From the NCBI GenBank assembly GCA_012839205.1, contig DUNT01000072.1, positions 1 through 57,765 on the forward strand: a DNA stretch of 57,765 nt, given 5' to 3'. Source of the DNA: Clostridiaceae bacterium. Lineage in GTDB: Bacteria > Bacillota > Clostridia > DSM-8532. Each line of letters begins with the position of its first letter. Position 1 is the first letter of the stretch. Below the pieces are notes generated by a model that made no database searches, was not told where the DNA came from, and saw only the letters and a program-made list of their open reading frames with translations. Below are positions 18,909 to 28,226 of this stretch, in pieces. The position numbers and the translations under genes were made by a program.

Positions 18909-20071
18909 TTTATTTCACCTGCTGGTACCACAGCTGCTCCGTCAGTAATATTGTCTGATGGTGTTGAAATTACCACATCTCCTTCTGACAGTCCATTTAT
19001 TATTTCTGCTTGAGTATCAGATTGGATTCCTAAAGTTACAGGAGTTAATACCGCAATACCGTCTTTTATGACAAATACACTCACATCACCGTCTCTACCA
19101 TACTTAAGACACTCTGTGGGCAGCGTCAACACCTGTTTGGCACTGGCTATTAAAATATCTGCATTGACATCAAAATTAATCTTCAGATGTTTGTCCGGGT
19201 TTAAAATATCGATTTCGGCCAAAATCATTGCATCAGCTGAACCCATAGTAATATCTTTTGATGCCACCGGTTCAATAAAAGAAACCCTTCCTTCATAAGT
19301 ATATGTATCGTATTTTAGAGTAACCTTTTGACCGGCCTGTATTTTTGCAGCATCATATTTCCCAAGGTTAATAACTCCTTTCAGATTATCCAGCTGCTGT
19401 ACCACAAAAGCTGGCTGCGCCATGCTTAACGGCATAGATTCGGTGGCATTGACCTGAGTAACAACTCCGTCAAATTCAGCTGCTATCCCCTGCTTTGCTT
19501 CGTTCAGAGTATCTGTGTATGTATCCAGCTGTAATTTAGCAAGGGCAATTGAATTATCCATCAGCATAACTTTTTCATCACTGATTTCTTGTATATTTTT
19601 CCTTGCTTGTATTAATGCCTGAAGGTTTGCTATATCTTCAGGATTACTGCTGCCATCCAGAATAAAAATCTGTTCATCTAGTTTTTTAATTTCATCTTCT
19701 ATTTTTTTCTTTTGCTCCAAAAGCTCAGCCTTATTCAAAAGTGCGTTCTCATACTGTATCTGGGCTTGCAGAACAGCATTTTCATAGTCTTTAATATCAT
19801 AGGATAATAATACATCTCCCGTCTTGACTTTATCTCCGACTTCTACATGCACTTTCTTAACAGTATACTGAGCCTTACCCATATAATTCTTTGTTTGTTT
19901 AGATTCTATCAGTGCATTAGTAGATAATATAGTTTCTATATCACCTTTTTTTACTTCCGATACTCTAACAGTAATAGGCCTGACCTTGCTTTGACTATTC
20001 ACAATTACAACTGTTAAAACTAATAATGCTACAATAATTATTGCAATTATAGTTCTTCTTTTCTTTTTCAT
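18905..20071 (-). CDS. Efflux adaptor (HlyD/RND periplasmic adaptor-like membrane fusion protein)
   Basis: A 388-residue membrane-anchored adaptor, first gene of the three-gene efflux operon. One N-terminal transmembrane segment (about residues 5-25) is followed by a split lipoyl/biotinyl-like domain (VEVGDKVKTGDVLLSYD and GIAAEFDGVVTQVNA), a coiled-coil hairpin (about 85-185, rich in E, K, Q and L), and beta-barrel domains towards the C-terminus. An AGGAG box precedes the ATG. It probably gathers substrate outside the membrane for the MacB-like permease. Confidence 0.9.
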   Translation of the reverse strand: MKKKRRTIIAIIIVALLVLTVVIVNSQSKVRPITVRVSEVKKGDIETILSTNALIESKQTKNYMGKAQYTVKKVHVEVGDKVKTGDVLLSYDIKDYENAVLQAQIQYENALLNKAELLEQKKKIEDEIKKLDEQIFILDGSSNPEDIANLQALIQARKNIQEISDEKVMLMDNSIALAKLQLDTYTDTLNEAKQGIAAEFDGVVTQVNATESMPLSMAQPAFVVQQLDNLKGVINLGKYDAAKIQAGQKVTLKYDTYTYEGRVSFIEPVASKDITMGSADAMILAEIDILNPDKHLKINFDVNADILIASAKQVLTLPTECLKYGRDGDVSVFVIKDGIAVLTPVTLGIQSDTQAEIINGLSEGDVVISTPSDNITDGAAVVPAGEIK

Positions 20072-20150
20072 GTCTTTGCTCCTTAAATTATATGTTCAGT
20101 ACACCAATAACAGCTATAAAATGGATATCACACAAATATATAAATTCCAC

Positions 20151-20179
20151 TTGTCATAAATGAAGTTTTAAGGTATACT
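20151..20179 (+). promoter_or_regulatory. Promoter of tRNA-Leu
   Basis: TTGTCA (20151-20156), a 17-base spacer and TATACT (20174-20179), ending 21 bases before the mature tRNA. Confidence 0.7.
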
Positions 20180-20200
20180 ATTTCTTGCTTAAAGCACTTT

Positions 20201-20287
20201 GCGAAAGTGGTGGAACTGGCAGACTCGCTAGATTCAGGTTCTAGTGTCCGCAAGGGCGTGCGGGTTCAAATCCCGCCTTTCGCACCA
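20201..20287 (+). tRNA. tRNA-Leu (anticodon CAG)
   Basis: An 87-base class II tRNA with encoded CCA. The acceptor stem GCGAAAG pairs with CTTTCGC, followed by discriminator A and CCA. The anticodon loop TTCAGGT sits between CTAGA and TCTAG, giving anticodon CAG, which reads CUG. The long variable arm (around GTCCGCAAGGGC) is typical of leucine tRNAs, and the T arm is CGGGTTCAAATCCCG. It is a single gene with its own promoter and terminator. Confidence 0.97.
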
Positions 20288-20289
20288 AG

Positions 20290-20312
20290 GCTCCCGGTAA
20301 CTATACGGGAGC
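20290..20312 (+). terminator. Terminator of tRNA-Leu
   Basis: The 7-bp stem GCTCCCG / CGGGAGC with a nine-base loop is followed by TTTATTTTT, starting three bases after the tRNA's CCA end. A weaker CAGCA/TGCTG stem with seven T at 20371-20402 could back it up. Between the tRNA and the next gene nothing else is visible. Confidence 0.85.
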
Positions 20313-20408
20313 TTTATTTTTGTCAATGCAGCCATTACTGTAACCAATTGTTTGCACCAAAGGCGCTCCTCAGCAATAACTGTTACTAAATGCTGTTTTT
20401 TTATTCTA

Positions 20409-22700
20409 TTATCTTAAAACTATAGCTACTACTTTCCCACCATAGCCTGATGGCTTATCGAGGAATAATGTTACAGAGCCCCACTCAGTACCCTTTTTCA
20501 GGTCTGATACCTTAAGAGTCTTCCAGCGGGAGGGGCCGATGTACTCATAAACAGCAATATTCTTGTGGTAAGTATAAACCTTACCGTTTATCCGTATACG
20601 GGATGAATCAACAGCTTGTATTTCCTTACCATATTCGGATGCATTGATACTATTCTGGACAGAACGAATTTTATTTCCGTCAAGTTTTACCCTGGCAACA
20701 GAGTTAACATACAGACCTGTTTCTTCCCCGGTATAAACCATGGTTTGACCATTTACCAAAAGTGTCACAGTTTCAATTGTTATTATTTCATCTACTGCCA
20801 TGATAACATCGGTCTTTTTTGAGGTTACTAGTCCATAGGCCACGTTATCTTCAAGAGCATCGTCCAGTAACATTACATCAATATCCATAAAGTCTCCGGA
20901 CCTATGAATGTACTTGACCCTTCCGCTCATCAGATATCCTGCTGGAAGATCGCTGAAGGAGATTACCTCAGCCTCGATTTCGGCAGAGGCTGTATTTATG
21001 ATATTAAACAGTACGGCTCCATTTGCTACATAACTGTCACCTATCATTCTCTCATCTTTATCAACCTTGTAGCTTCCGGTTATCTTGGTGTCTATGCTGA
21101 CAAGTTTTACCGTATCATAATCCTTGCCGGTGGCAATAATCTCATAGGTTGCCAGCCTACCCCGAAACGTGGACATTGACCGCTGAGTCCGATAAGTTTT
21201 CTTTCCTCCGTCAGAATGTAAAAGTGTTACATAATAGTAGGGAGTGCCAAAGTCCTCTGACTTAACAGAATTTTCAGTATAAGCATTCAAAACAAATACA
21301 AAACGATTAGTTCCGGGTATGGTCTCAGTTATAATATCAACAGCTGTACCATCGGCTCCGATTATCAGTTTTGCTGTTTCTCCGACTTGTGTTGCTTCAG
21401 CTCTGTTCAGCTTTTCCTTTGGAAAGTTTTCGCCTAATGTGAATGGCTTGTTGTCAATTTCTATTGAGACAGGAGATATTTTATTGGGAAGTATAGCTGT
21501 AATTTTTCCCGAAACCATATTGTCATACACAATAATATACGGGTTTTGGTTCCATATATCGGTAACTTTATAAACAACATCATTAATCTCGATTTGTGAC
21601 GCTGAAATATATTTGCCCCCCTTATCGATAAGATGCCCTTTATACTTAATTTCCAGCGGTACACCTGCCATACTTGAGGTAATTACTTCAGGGTCGGATT
21701 TTATTGGGTTAAATACTGTACCGTATACGGTTTTATCTCCATCATATGCAATAATTACCGATGAATTCATTTCTAAATGTGAACTTAATTCACTATAATT
21801 AATAGTGCTTCCTTTATAATAATACGGAATGCCTGCCGGCAGTTTTACTTTTTCTCCGTTATTTGTAGTCAGTATTCCTGAAGAAAATGATGATACTGAA
21901 TACTCTTTATACTGATAATCGGTCAATGCTACATGTTGTATATCATTATCCTTAAAGCTGAAATAATACTGTTTACCGGCATCAGGAACATCAATTCCAT
22001 CTTTAAGATAGAAGAATCCTTTATCGGTTAAAATCTGTCTGTCATCAACATTTTTGTTTATAATACTGTTTTCCAGCACAATAGCTGATTTGTATGCAGA
22101 AACTGTATCAATAAAGTTTTTACCGGTACCAAAAACCTTGGTTGAAAGCAGTCTGTCAAGCATCAGAGCAATCTGCCCTCTGGTTACAAAGGCGTTTGGA
22201 CTGTAGTCAATCGTGTCAAGTATACCCAGTCCGTCAAGCTTTCTCAAATACTTTTCATTTGTGCTTCCCGGCAGGTATGCATCATCATATTTAAGCATTT
22301 TGCCTAAAATTTCTGCAACAGTACTGAAAGTTACTTTTTCAGTAGGAGAAAAAATATTACCGGACTTTGCATTCATGTAACCAGATCTTACTGCTACATT
22401 TATGTATGGGTTTGACCATCTTGATACCGGAACATCAGTAAATAAACTGGTATTCTCATATAAATCAAGCTTATCCTTTAACCCGTTGATGTGTACTAAC
22501 ACTACAGCAAGCTGTTCACGGGTAACGGGATCGGAAAGATTCATTTTATCAGTATCGGTTTTTGCAAATATACCTAAGTCCATCAGCCTTTGCATACTTC
22601 TTACCTCTGAGGCAGAATCGGCAAAAACTTTATTAGCCGGTAAAACAAAAACAGATAGCATTATACTTATTGTTAAAATACAGCATAAAAATTTCTTCAT
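20409..22700 (-). CDS. S-layer homology (SLH) domain surface protein
   Basis: A 763-residue secreted protein. The N-terminus MKKFLCCILTISIML.. is a signal peptide ending near VFADSA. Three SLH modules span about residues 30-200 (each with a TREQLAVVL-, FSTVAEIL- or TRGQIALML-like core), which in this family bind pyruvylated cell-wall polymer. The remaining ~550 residues are beta-rich and not recognised. The start was set at the internal ATG ten bases after AGGAG; two earlier ATGs are too close to or before that box. It may be a cell-wall-anchored structural or copper-amine-oxidase-like-domain protein, but no enzymatic motif is visible. Confidence 0.88.
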   Translation of the reverse strand: MKKFLCCILTISIMLSVFVLPANKVFADSASEVRSMQRLMDLGIFAKTDTDKMNLSDPVTREQLAVVLVHINGLKDKLDLYENTSLFTDVPVSRWSNPYINVAVRSGYMNAKSGNIFSPTEKVTFSTVAEILGKMLKYDDAYLPGSTNEKYLRKLDGLGILDTIDYSPNAFVTRGQIALMLDRLLSTKVFGTGKNFIDTVSAYKSAIVLENSIINKNVDDRQILTDKGFFYLKDGIDVPDAGKQYYFSFKDNDIQHVALTDYQYKEYSVSSFSSGILTTNNGEKVKLPAGIPYYYKGSTINYSELSSHLEMNSSVIIAYDGDKTVYGTVFNPIKSDPEVITSSMAGVPLEIKYKGHLIDKGGKYISASQIEINDVVYKVTDIWNQNPYIIVYDNMVSGKITAILPNKISPVSIEIDNKPFTLGENFPKEKLNRAEATQVGETAKLIIGADGTAVDIITETIPGTNRFVFVLNAYTENSVKSEDFGTPYYYVTLLHSDGGKKTYRTQRSMSTFRGRLATYEIIATGKDYDTVKLVSIDTKITGSYKVDKDERMIGDSYVANGAVLFNIINTASAEIEAEVISFSDLPAGYLMSGRVKYIHRSGDFMDIDVMLLDDALEDNVAYGLVTSKKTDVIMAVDEIITIETVTLLVNGQTMVYTGEETGLYVNSVARVKLDGNKIRSVQNSINASEYGKEIQAVDSSRIRINGKVYTYHKNIAVYEYIGPSRWKTLKVSDLKKGTEWGSVTLFLDKPSGYGGKVVAIVLR

Positions 22701-22783
22701 TCTTTGCATACTCCTAACTGGTTTGTGATTCATTTAATAATACTGAAAACATCAGCTTTTGTCTGATTTAATAGAAAAAAGAA

Positions 22784-22799
22784 CTCACCAGAAGGTGAG
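22784..22799 (-). terminator. Terminator of the zinc-ribbon gene
   Basis: The CTCACC / GGTGAG stem with a four-base loop is followed on the minus strand by TTCTTTTTTC. It lies 43 bases after the stop codon of the zinc-ribbon gene. The stem core matches that of the terminator at 819-846. Confidence 0.75.
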
Positions 22800-22841
22800 C
22801 CTCTATATGTAATCATTACTTATCAATAAGATTTTTAGTAT

Positions 22842-23642
22842 TTACTCCCCAAATGCTGGTATAACACTTTCAACGAGATCGCTGACCATATCATGTAAAA
22901 AGTTTCCTTCCTGTAATTCTATCATACAGAATAATACAAATATAACTAACCCAAAAACAACCATCAAAATGGCAGGAATAGCTTTTAGCTTTTTAATAGC
23001 CAGTTTCAGGCTTAATGTATAAATAAGCACGGCTACAGCAGCAGTAAAAATCACATATCTCTGTGCTTCAGGAGTAAAAACAGGGTAATTATAATTTGGA
23101 TCGATTAATAAGAAATAACCCCAAATACCAACTGCTGCAAGCATGATAAGCCACAGTACTGTAAAGAACCAAGGAAACTTTTTCTTTTTAGGCTCTGGTA
23201 CCGATGCAGATGATTGGGGACCTGGTGCCTGCTGATAAATTGGGGCCTGGTATGTAATTTGGGGTTGTGGTTCACCAGGTGTTTGTTGTTGAAAATTGTC
23301 CGGAGTTGTATTTACAGGCTCATCAGCTATTGTTTTTTCAATTTTTTCACTGGAATCATCCAAAAGTTCTCCATTATTTACTATAGCAGTCTCCTTATTA
23401 TTTGACTCTGATTGAGGTTGTATACTGGAAGAATCATTATCGCCGGTTGTATCAGTTTTCGCAGTCTCTGGTTCCGGATTATCAGTTTTAGAATCAGTAA
23501 TGGGTTCCTGATTAATATTCTCATTCGTAGCTGGTGACTCGTTTTCCATTAAGACGGCTTGTATCTGCCCGCAGTTATGACAAAACTTGTCGTTTAATGA
23601 AAGACTGGTACCACATGAGTCGCAAAACTTTACATTACTCAT
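22842..23642 (-). CDS. Zinc-ribbon membrane protein of unknown function
   Basis: A 266-residue protein. An N-terminal zinc ribbon has the pairs CDSCG (near 8-12) and CHNCG (near 21-25). A long low-complexity linker, rich in N, T, E, P and Q, spans about residues 30-155, and three hydrophobic segments follow (about 157-180, 193-212, 218-242). This architecture of a cytoplasmic zinc finger, disordered linker and membrane region is common and uncharacterised in Firmicutes. It is a single gene upstream of the SLH gene, closed by its own terminator. I do not assign a function. Confidence 0.8.
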   Translation of the reverse strand: MSNVKFCDSCGTSLSLNDKFCHNCGQIQAVLMENESPATNENINQEPITDSKTDNPEPETAKTDTTGDNDSSSIQPQSESNNKETAIVNNGELLDDSSEKIEKTIADEPVNTTPDNFQQQTPGEPQPQITYQAPIYQQAPGPQSSASVPEPKKKKFPWFFTVLWLIMLAAVGIWGYFLLIDPNYNYPVFTPEAQRYVIFTAAVAVLIYTLSLKLAIKKLKAIPAILMVVFGLVIFVLFCMIELQEGNFLHDMVSDLVESVIPAFGE

Positions 23643-23746
23643 TATAATTACCTCCGACTGGATTTTCTGACTTTAAGCATTTTTATTATTATATTATTTT
23701 ACCATTTTATCAAAGCCATGTAAAACTATTATTTCCCAAAATTCAA

Positions 23747-24823
23747 TTAGTCTTTAACTTCGGTTATGTTAACATATATCAAACCAAGGTCGGTAACACC
23801 AATATCAGTTTTATTGTTGATGTTGTATGTTTTGTTTTTTACTGCCTCTACAAGAGCATTATAATCATTATTATTAAATTTGCGCCATCTCGCATTTTCC
23901 ATAGCCAGACCAACACCATCATTAGCAGCATTAAGAACCCATGTTGTTTCACCTTCCCATTTATTGTCGTAATATGCTGCAAGAGCCTGATAAACCGAGT
24001 TTGCCAACATCTTTATTGCAGAGGAGATTACTGTTTCAGATTCAGCATATTGATCAACGTCTGCACCGATAACAAACTTTCCATCAGTTTCTTCAGCGGC
24101 AGCTATTACTGAGTTACCAACAGCACCGCCACAGGCAAATATAATTTCTGTCCCTGCTTTATACCAGCTGGCTGCTCTTTCTTGACTTTCCGGAGATGCT
24201 GCAAAATCACCAGAGTAGTTATACATCATAGAAACTGATCCTTCTGCAAGACCCATTTCCTTTGCAGCAACCTCTGCACCCTGTGGAAACCCATGCCCAT
24301 AACGAATTACTTCGGGAACAGCCATACCACCTTGAAAACCTAGTTTGGTGAAACCGTCTTTTACCGCTGCATATCCTGCCATGAACCCTGCTTCTTCCTC
24401 AGCATAAAGTATGGGCTGGACATTTTTCTCGGTATAATAAGTTTTATAATCTTCTGTATGAGGCTCACCATCGAGAAGAATGAAATAAACTTCGGGGTGC
24501 TTTATCTGAGCCTCATAAATCGTAACTTCAAAAAGAGAACTGGGTGCAACTACAATTTTAGCACCATTTTTAACAGCCAGGCCGATGGCTTCTAGATACG
24601 CTGTATTTGATCCTTCATCAGGCCGATAGGACTGATACGTTTTCTTATGCTCTTCTGCATACTTTGTAAGGCCTTCCCAAGCTCCATGGTTAAATGATTT
24701 GGCATCTAATATATCAAATTCGGTTATAAGTGCTATTTCATAATTATTTTTTGAAAAGCTGCAGCCAATAAATACTTTCAGAATAAATAAAAAAACAAGT
24801 ACTAACAGCAGGAACTTTTTCAT
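23747..24823 (-). CDS. BMP family (PnrA/TmpC-like) substrate-binding lipoprotein
   Basis: A 358-residue lipoprotein. The signal peptide ends in a lipobox-like IGC (Cys21). The fold of the basic membrane protein family is visible in ITEFDILDAKSFNHGAWEG, GAKIVVAPSSLFE, EEAGFMAGYAAV, and in the central IIFACGGAVGNSVIAAAEE with VIGADVDQY. Characterised members bind nucleosides for an ABC importer. No matching permease or ATPase gene is nearby, so this is an orphan binding protein or a lipoprotein sensor. AGGAGG sits just before the ATG. Confidence 0.88.
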   Translation of the reverse strand: MKKFLLLVLVFLFILKVFIGCSFSKNNYEIALITEFDILDAKSFNHGAWEGLTKYAEEHKKTYQSYRPDEGSNTAYLEAIGLAVKNGAKIVVAPSSLFEVTIYEAQIKHPEVYFILLDGEPHTEDYKTYYTEKNVQPILYAEEEAGFMAGYAAVKDGFTKLGFQGGMAVPEVIRYGHGFPQGAEVAAKEMGLAEGSVSMMYNYSGDFAASPESQERAASWYKAGTEIIFACGGAVGNSVIAAAEETDGKFVIGADVDQYAESETVISSAIKMLANSVYQALAAYYDNKWEGETTWVLNAANDGVGLAMENARWRKFNNNDYNALVEAVKNKTYNINNKTDIGVTDLGLIYVNITEVKD

Positions 24824-24940
24824 TAGTGTCCTCCTCTATAAACGAACGAACAAACCTATAAATTATAAATTAAAATTTCTTCTATAGATTACTATATAAT
24901 GCTTCCTTAAAAATTACAAACATAACAGCAGAAAAATTTA

Positions 24941-25834
24941 TTAATTACTCTTTAATTCAATAAAACTTATTTCCGGCCTGTTAAAGAGTCTTAGATTAAC
25001 CTTTGAATATCCCAGTCCCCTGTTTACAACCATTATGGAATCTCTGCTTTCAAATAAACCGGCATCATATTCTGGGAAAAATATCTTTTCGGGAGAGAAA
25101 ACCCCTCCAAAAAAAGGGATACGAATTACTCCCCCGTGTACATGTCCTGATAATATCAAATCAGCTCCCCATGACACATATTCTTTAAAATACGCAGGGT
25201 TATGTGCCAATAATATATTAAACTGTTCCGGTGATTCACCCAATACGGTTTCTATATAGGAAACGGTCAGGGACAAATTTTCATCATAATGTTTGATATC
25301 TCTTCTGGAATAGTGATATAACTCCGGTGTTAAACCTAATAAGGTTATTGAGTCCGAATCGTTTTTCACTGTAATCCTTGAATTATCTAACAGTACTACA
25401 CCTTTCTTCCTGATACGTGCCAAAAAATTGGAGTACCTGTCGTTATCAGCAAGATATGTAAGTTGACTTGCGATTTGTTCATGATTTCCCAGGCACATAT
25501 AAATAGGGCAAGCTCTGTTAAAATGATCCAAAAAATCAAAAAAAGCACCCTCATCATTTATTGTAGAGCTCATCATATCGCCAGTTATCAAGAGAATATC
25601 CGGGTTTAGCGATTTTATTTTTTTGGCAAGACCAATATTCTCCATTCCGAATTTTTTCCCGTGCATATCGCTTATCTGTACTATCCTATACCCATCAAAA
25701 CTTTCAGGTAAGTTTTCGTAAGTAAGTTCATAACGGGTTATCTGGAGGGTATGGTTCTGCCAATAAAAGAATATTATTAAAAAAATTAAAGTAAAAGCTA
25801 CAATATAATATTTTTTTCTGTTTTTCTTGAACAT
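24941..25834 (-). CDS. Membrane-anchored metallophosphoesterase (YkuE-like)
   Basis: A 297-residue calcineurin-like phosphoesterase with one N-terminal membrane anchor (about 9-26). The metal-binding motifs appear in order: DMH at 56-58, GD at 85-86, GNHE at 116-119, then LLAHNP and GHVHGG near the C-terminus. Relatives include UDP-diacylglucosamine and cell-wall-localised phosphodiesterases. Substrate is unknown. The gene is separate from the BMP lipoprotein gene (117-base gap), with a GAGGTG box before its ATG. Confidence 0.88.
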   Translation of the reverse strand: MFKKNRKKYYIVAFTLIFLIIFFYWQNHTLQITRYELTYENLPESFDGYRIVQISDMHGKKFGMENIGLAKKIKSLNPDILLITGDMMSSTINDEGAFFDFLDHFNRACPIYMCLGNHEQIASQLTYLADNDRYSNFLARIRKKGVVLLDNSRITVKNDSDSITLLGLTPELYHYSRRDIKHYDENLSLTVSYIETVLGESPEQFNILLAHNPAYFKEYVSWGADLILSGHVHGGVIRIPFFGGVFSPEKIFFPEYDAGLFESRDSIMVVNRGLGYSKVNLRLFNRPEISFIELKSN

Positions 25835-25997
25835 AATACACCTCTGAATGATGATTATATCATTTGTTTTTTTCTTGTAAATATAATTTCTTGTTATTTC
25901 TCAAACAAAGACTTGTAAACATCTGGTTCAATTTGATATTAAGAATAATTTGGCATATGCTATACTAAATATAGTACATAAAAGGAGAGTGATTGAT

Positions 25998-26516
25998 TTG
26001 AATAACGAATATAACGAATTTAAACCAATAGAGGCCAATGAACTGACCGGTAATGTTTTTTCATTGATAAGTAAGGATTGGATGCTTATTACCTCAGGAA
26101 CAGTTGATAACTACAATACAATGACTGCCAACTGGGGCGGACTGGGCCATCTCTGGCACAAAAACGTTTGCTTCATTTTCGTAAGACCAAGCCGCTACAC
26201 CTATGAGTTCATGGAAAAAAATGATACTTTTTCTCTTAGCTTTTTCTCAGAAGAATGGCGTAAAGCATTAACCCTTTGCGGAAAAAAATCCGGCCGTGAT
26301 ATTGATAAAGCAAAGGAAACCGGATTAAGACCAATACCTGGAGATTATCAAACCACTGTCTTTGAGCAAGCCAGATTGATAATTGAATGCAAAAAATTAT
26401 ATTATCAGGATATAAATCCGGAGCATTTTCTTGATCCTGCAATTGAAAAGAATTATAACGGCACTGATTATCACCGCGTGTATGTTGGAGAAATATTGAG
26501 TGTAAAGAAGAAATAA
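25998..26516 (+). CDS. Flavin reductase-like FMN-binding protein
   Basis: A 172-residue protein with the FMN-binding split-barrel fold of flavin reductase-like domains (DWMLITSGTVDNYNTMTANWGGLGHLWHKNVCFIFVRPSRYTYEF..). The family includes NAD(P)H:flavin reductases and flavoredoxin-like proteins; the electron partner cannot be told. A TTG start was chosen: AGGAG lies ten bases upstream, whereas the longer frame would begin at a TTG with no ribosome binding site and would overlap a TATACT -10-like box at 25961-25966. It converges on hemZ across a repeat cluster. Confidence 0.82.
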   Translation: MNNEYNEFKPIEANELTGNVFSLISKDWMLITSGTVDNYNTMTANWGGLGHLWHKNVCFIFVRPSRYTYEFMEKNDTFSLSFFSEEWRKALTLCGKKSGRDIDKAKETGLRPIPGDYQTTVFEQARLIIECKKLYYQDINPEHFLDPAIEKNYNGTDYHRVYVGEILSVKKK

Positions 26517-26525
26517 ATATTCACT

Positions 26526-26672
26526 TCATTCTGAGCGTCAGTGAAGAATCTTTGTGTTAAAGCAAAAGATCCTTCACTTCGCGTTGCTCCGTTCAGGATG
26601 ACACCAAAGCATGTCATTCTGAGCAAAGCGAAGAATCTTATGCGTTGACGTTTAAGATCCTTCGGCTCCGCA
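26526..26672. repeat. Cluster of four alternating palindromic repeat half-units
   Basis: Four related half-units alternate in orientation: TCATTCTGAGC..GAAGAATCTT (26526-26552), AAGATCCTTC..TCAGGATGA (26566-26601), TCATTCTGAGC..GAAGAATCTT (26614-26639) and TAAGATCCTTCGGCTCCGCA (26653-26672). Units 1-2 and 3-4 can each fold into a hairpin. The last unit runs into hemZ and supplies its stop codon and final residues. It is the same family as the copy at 4094-4154. Confidence 0.85.
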
Positions 26673-28226
26673 CATACTTTCATACACGTTTTTTTTTCTT
26701 TTTATCATTTCATCTATACGGTTTATATATTGAGCCACCTCTTTTATATTGCAGGTTCGCTTAATTTTTTTGCCATCAGAGGAAACAAATTTGGAAATTG
26801 AACCTGGTCCCATTGCAATAATACTCTGTACTTCCTCCATAGTGTGAATATTATAAATACACTCGTGGCCAACTTTCGCATAGCCTGTGTTTTCAAGATT
26901 AGCCAGGATATTCTTCTGCCTGTATAAATAATAGGGTCTCATCCCCATATTCCTGGCTGTTTGCCTGGCATAATTTATCATGGACTCCACTATTTTGTCG
27001 GAGGAAAGATTATAATGATTATTACAGCTTCCTAAATTCTCATGCAGTATGGAGGCTCTTTTAATTGCCATTGTATGCACAGTTAAGCTCTCAGGAGCCA
27101 TCCTTTCGACACATTCCAGAGTATGCCTGAACATTACCTCATCTTCATCCGGAAGCCCTGCAATTATATCCATATTTATATTATTGAACCCCAAACCCCT
27201 CGACATATAAAACTTTTCTACAATTTCTTCGGGAGTATGATTTCTGCCAATGGCTTTAAGTGTTGAGGCATTCATAGTTTGCGGGTTAATACTGATTCTT
27301 GTTATATTATTATTCTTCAGTGTATTGAGTTTTTCGTGGGTAATTGTATCAGGTCTGCCCGCCTCAACAGTAAATTCCACATTTTTTATGTCAAATGACT
27401 CATTAACCAACTGTAATAGACGGCTTAGGTTTGAATTGTCAAGAGCGGTGGGAGTGCCTCCTCCAATATAAACCGATTTGATTTTCAGCTTATTCTCTTC
27501 CACCATGTTACTTACAAATCGGATCTCCTTTTCAAGTGCATCCATAAAACCTGGAATAAGGCTCGCGTAGCGCTCCACAGGATATGATGTGAAGGAACAA
27601 TATAAACAACGACTATTACAAAAAGGAATACATATATACAGATGTACACTTTTGGAATCAACATTAATGAACGGTCTTTCCACAATTGCAACATCATACA
27701 GCAAGGCCGCTTTTTCTTCATTCATTGACGTTATATTAACAAGCTGTTTAACAGTGGCAGATTTATCAAGTCCATCTTCTATACATTGCATTGCCAACTT
27801 AACAGGTCTTATGCCGGTTAATGAACCATATGGCAACTGTTTACCGGTTAGCCTGGACAGTACTTCCACAATGCAGGCTCCAACAATTATTTTTCGGCTA
27901 TTTAACAATCTGCCGCCAGGCTTCTTATTGTCATGGATTGAAACCTGTTTTTTGCTGGAATACTGAGGTTTTATGTCATACGATTCTAAATCCCTTATTA
28001 TTTCAAACTTTTCGATAATATGATAATAATCGACCTTGCAAAGCCAATCTCCATCGTTAATTGTTTTGATATTCAGATATGCTCCGGGTGTAAAGCCGTC
28101 ATCAGTGAATTCATCATTTATAAAGGTAAATGAATCGTCATCAAAAAAGAGGCGTATTAACCCCCACGCCTCCAAATCCATGTCTATACCAGTTATTTTA
28201 ACCCATAGTTTATTATTTTCGGACAT
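26652..28226 (-). CDS. hemZ: Coproporphyrinogen III oxidase-like radical SAM protein HemZ
   Basis: A 524-residue radical SAM enzyme; the family performs oxygen-independent coproporphyrinogen III decarboxylation or related heme chemistry. The [4Fe-4S] motif CxxxCxxC is C203, C207, C210 (FCNSRCLYC), preceded by a ~195-residue N-terminal extension typical of HemZ. SVYIGGGTPTAL is the SAM-binding glycine motif, and HemN-like C-terminal segments follow. The start is the ATG nine bases after AAGGA; it overlaps the MBL gene by 14 bases. The C-terminus (CGAEGS-stop) is written by a dispersed repeat, so the native ending may have been altered. Confidence 0.9.
   Translation of the reverse strand: MSENNKLWVKITGIDMDLEAWGLIRLFFDDDSFTFINDEFTDDGFTPGAYLNIKTINDGDWLCKVDYYHIIEKFEIIRDLESYDIKPQYSSKKQVSIHDNKKPGGRLLNSRKIIVGACIVEVLSRLTGKQLPYGSLTGIRPVKLAMQCIEDGLDKSATVKQLVNITSMNEEKAALLYDVAIVERPFINVDSKSVHLYICIPFCNSRCLYCSFTSYPVERYASLIPGFMDALEKEIRFVSNMVEENKLKIKSVYIGGGTPTALDNSNLSRLLQLVNESFDIKNVEFTVEAGRPDTITHEKLNTLKNNNITRISINPQTMNASTLKAIGRNHTPEEIVEKFYMSRGLGFNNINMDIIAGLPDEDEVMFRHTLECVERMAPESLTVHTMAIKRASILHENLGSCNNHYNLSSDKIVESMINYARQTARNMGMRPYYLYRQKNILANLENTGYAKVGHECIYNIHTMEEVQSIIAMGPGSISKFVSSDGKKIKRTCNIKEVAQYINRIDEMIKRKKNVYESMCGAEGS

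Noticed and set aside
20207-20389. A 60-codon open frame starting inside the tRNA
   Set aside because: It covers the tRNA-Leu and its terminator; the tRNA structure fully explains the sequence.
25950-25997. Longer N-terminus for the flavin reductase-like protein
   Set aside because: It would begin at a TTG without a ribosome binding site and run through a promoter-like TATACT box and the AGGAG box itself.
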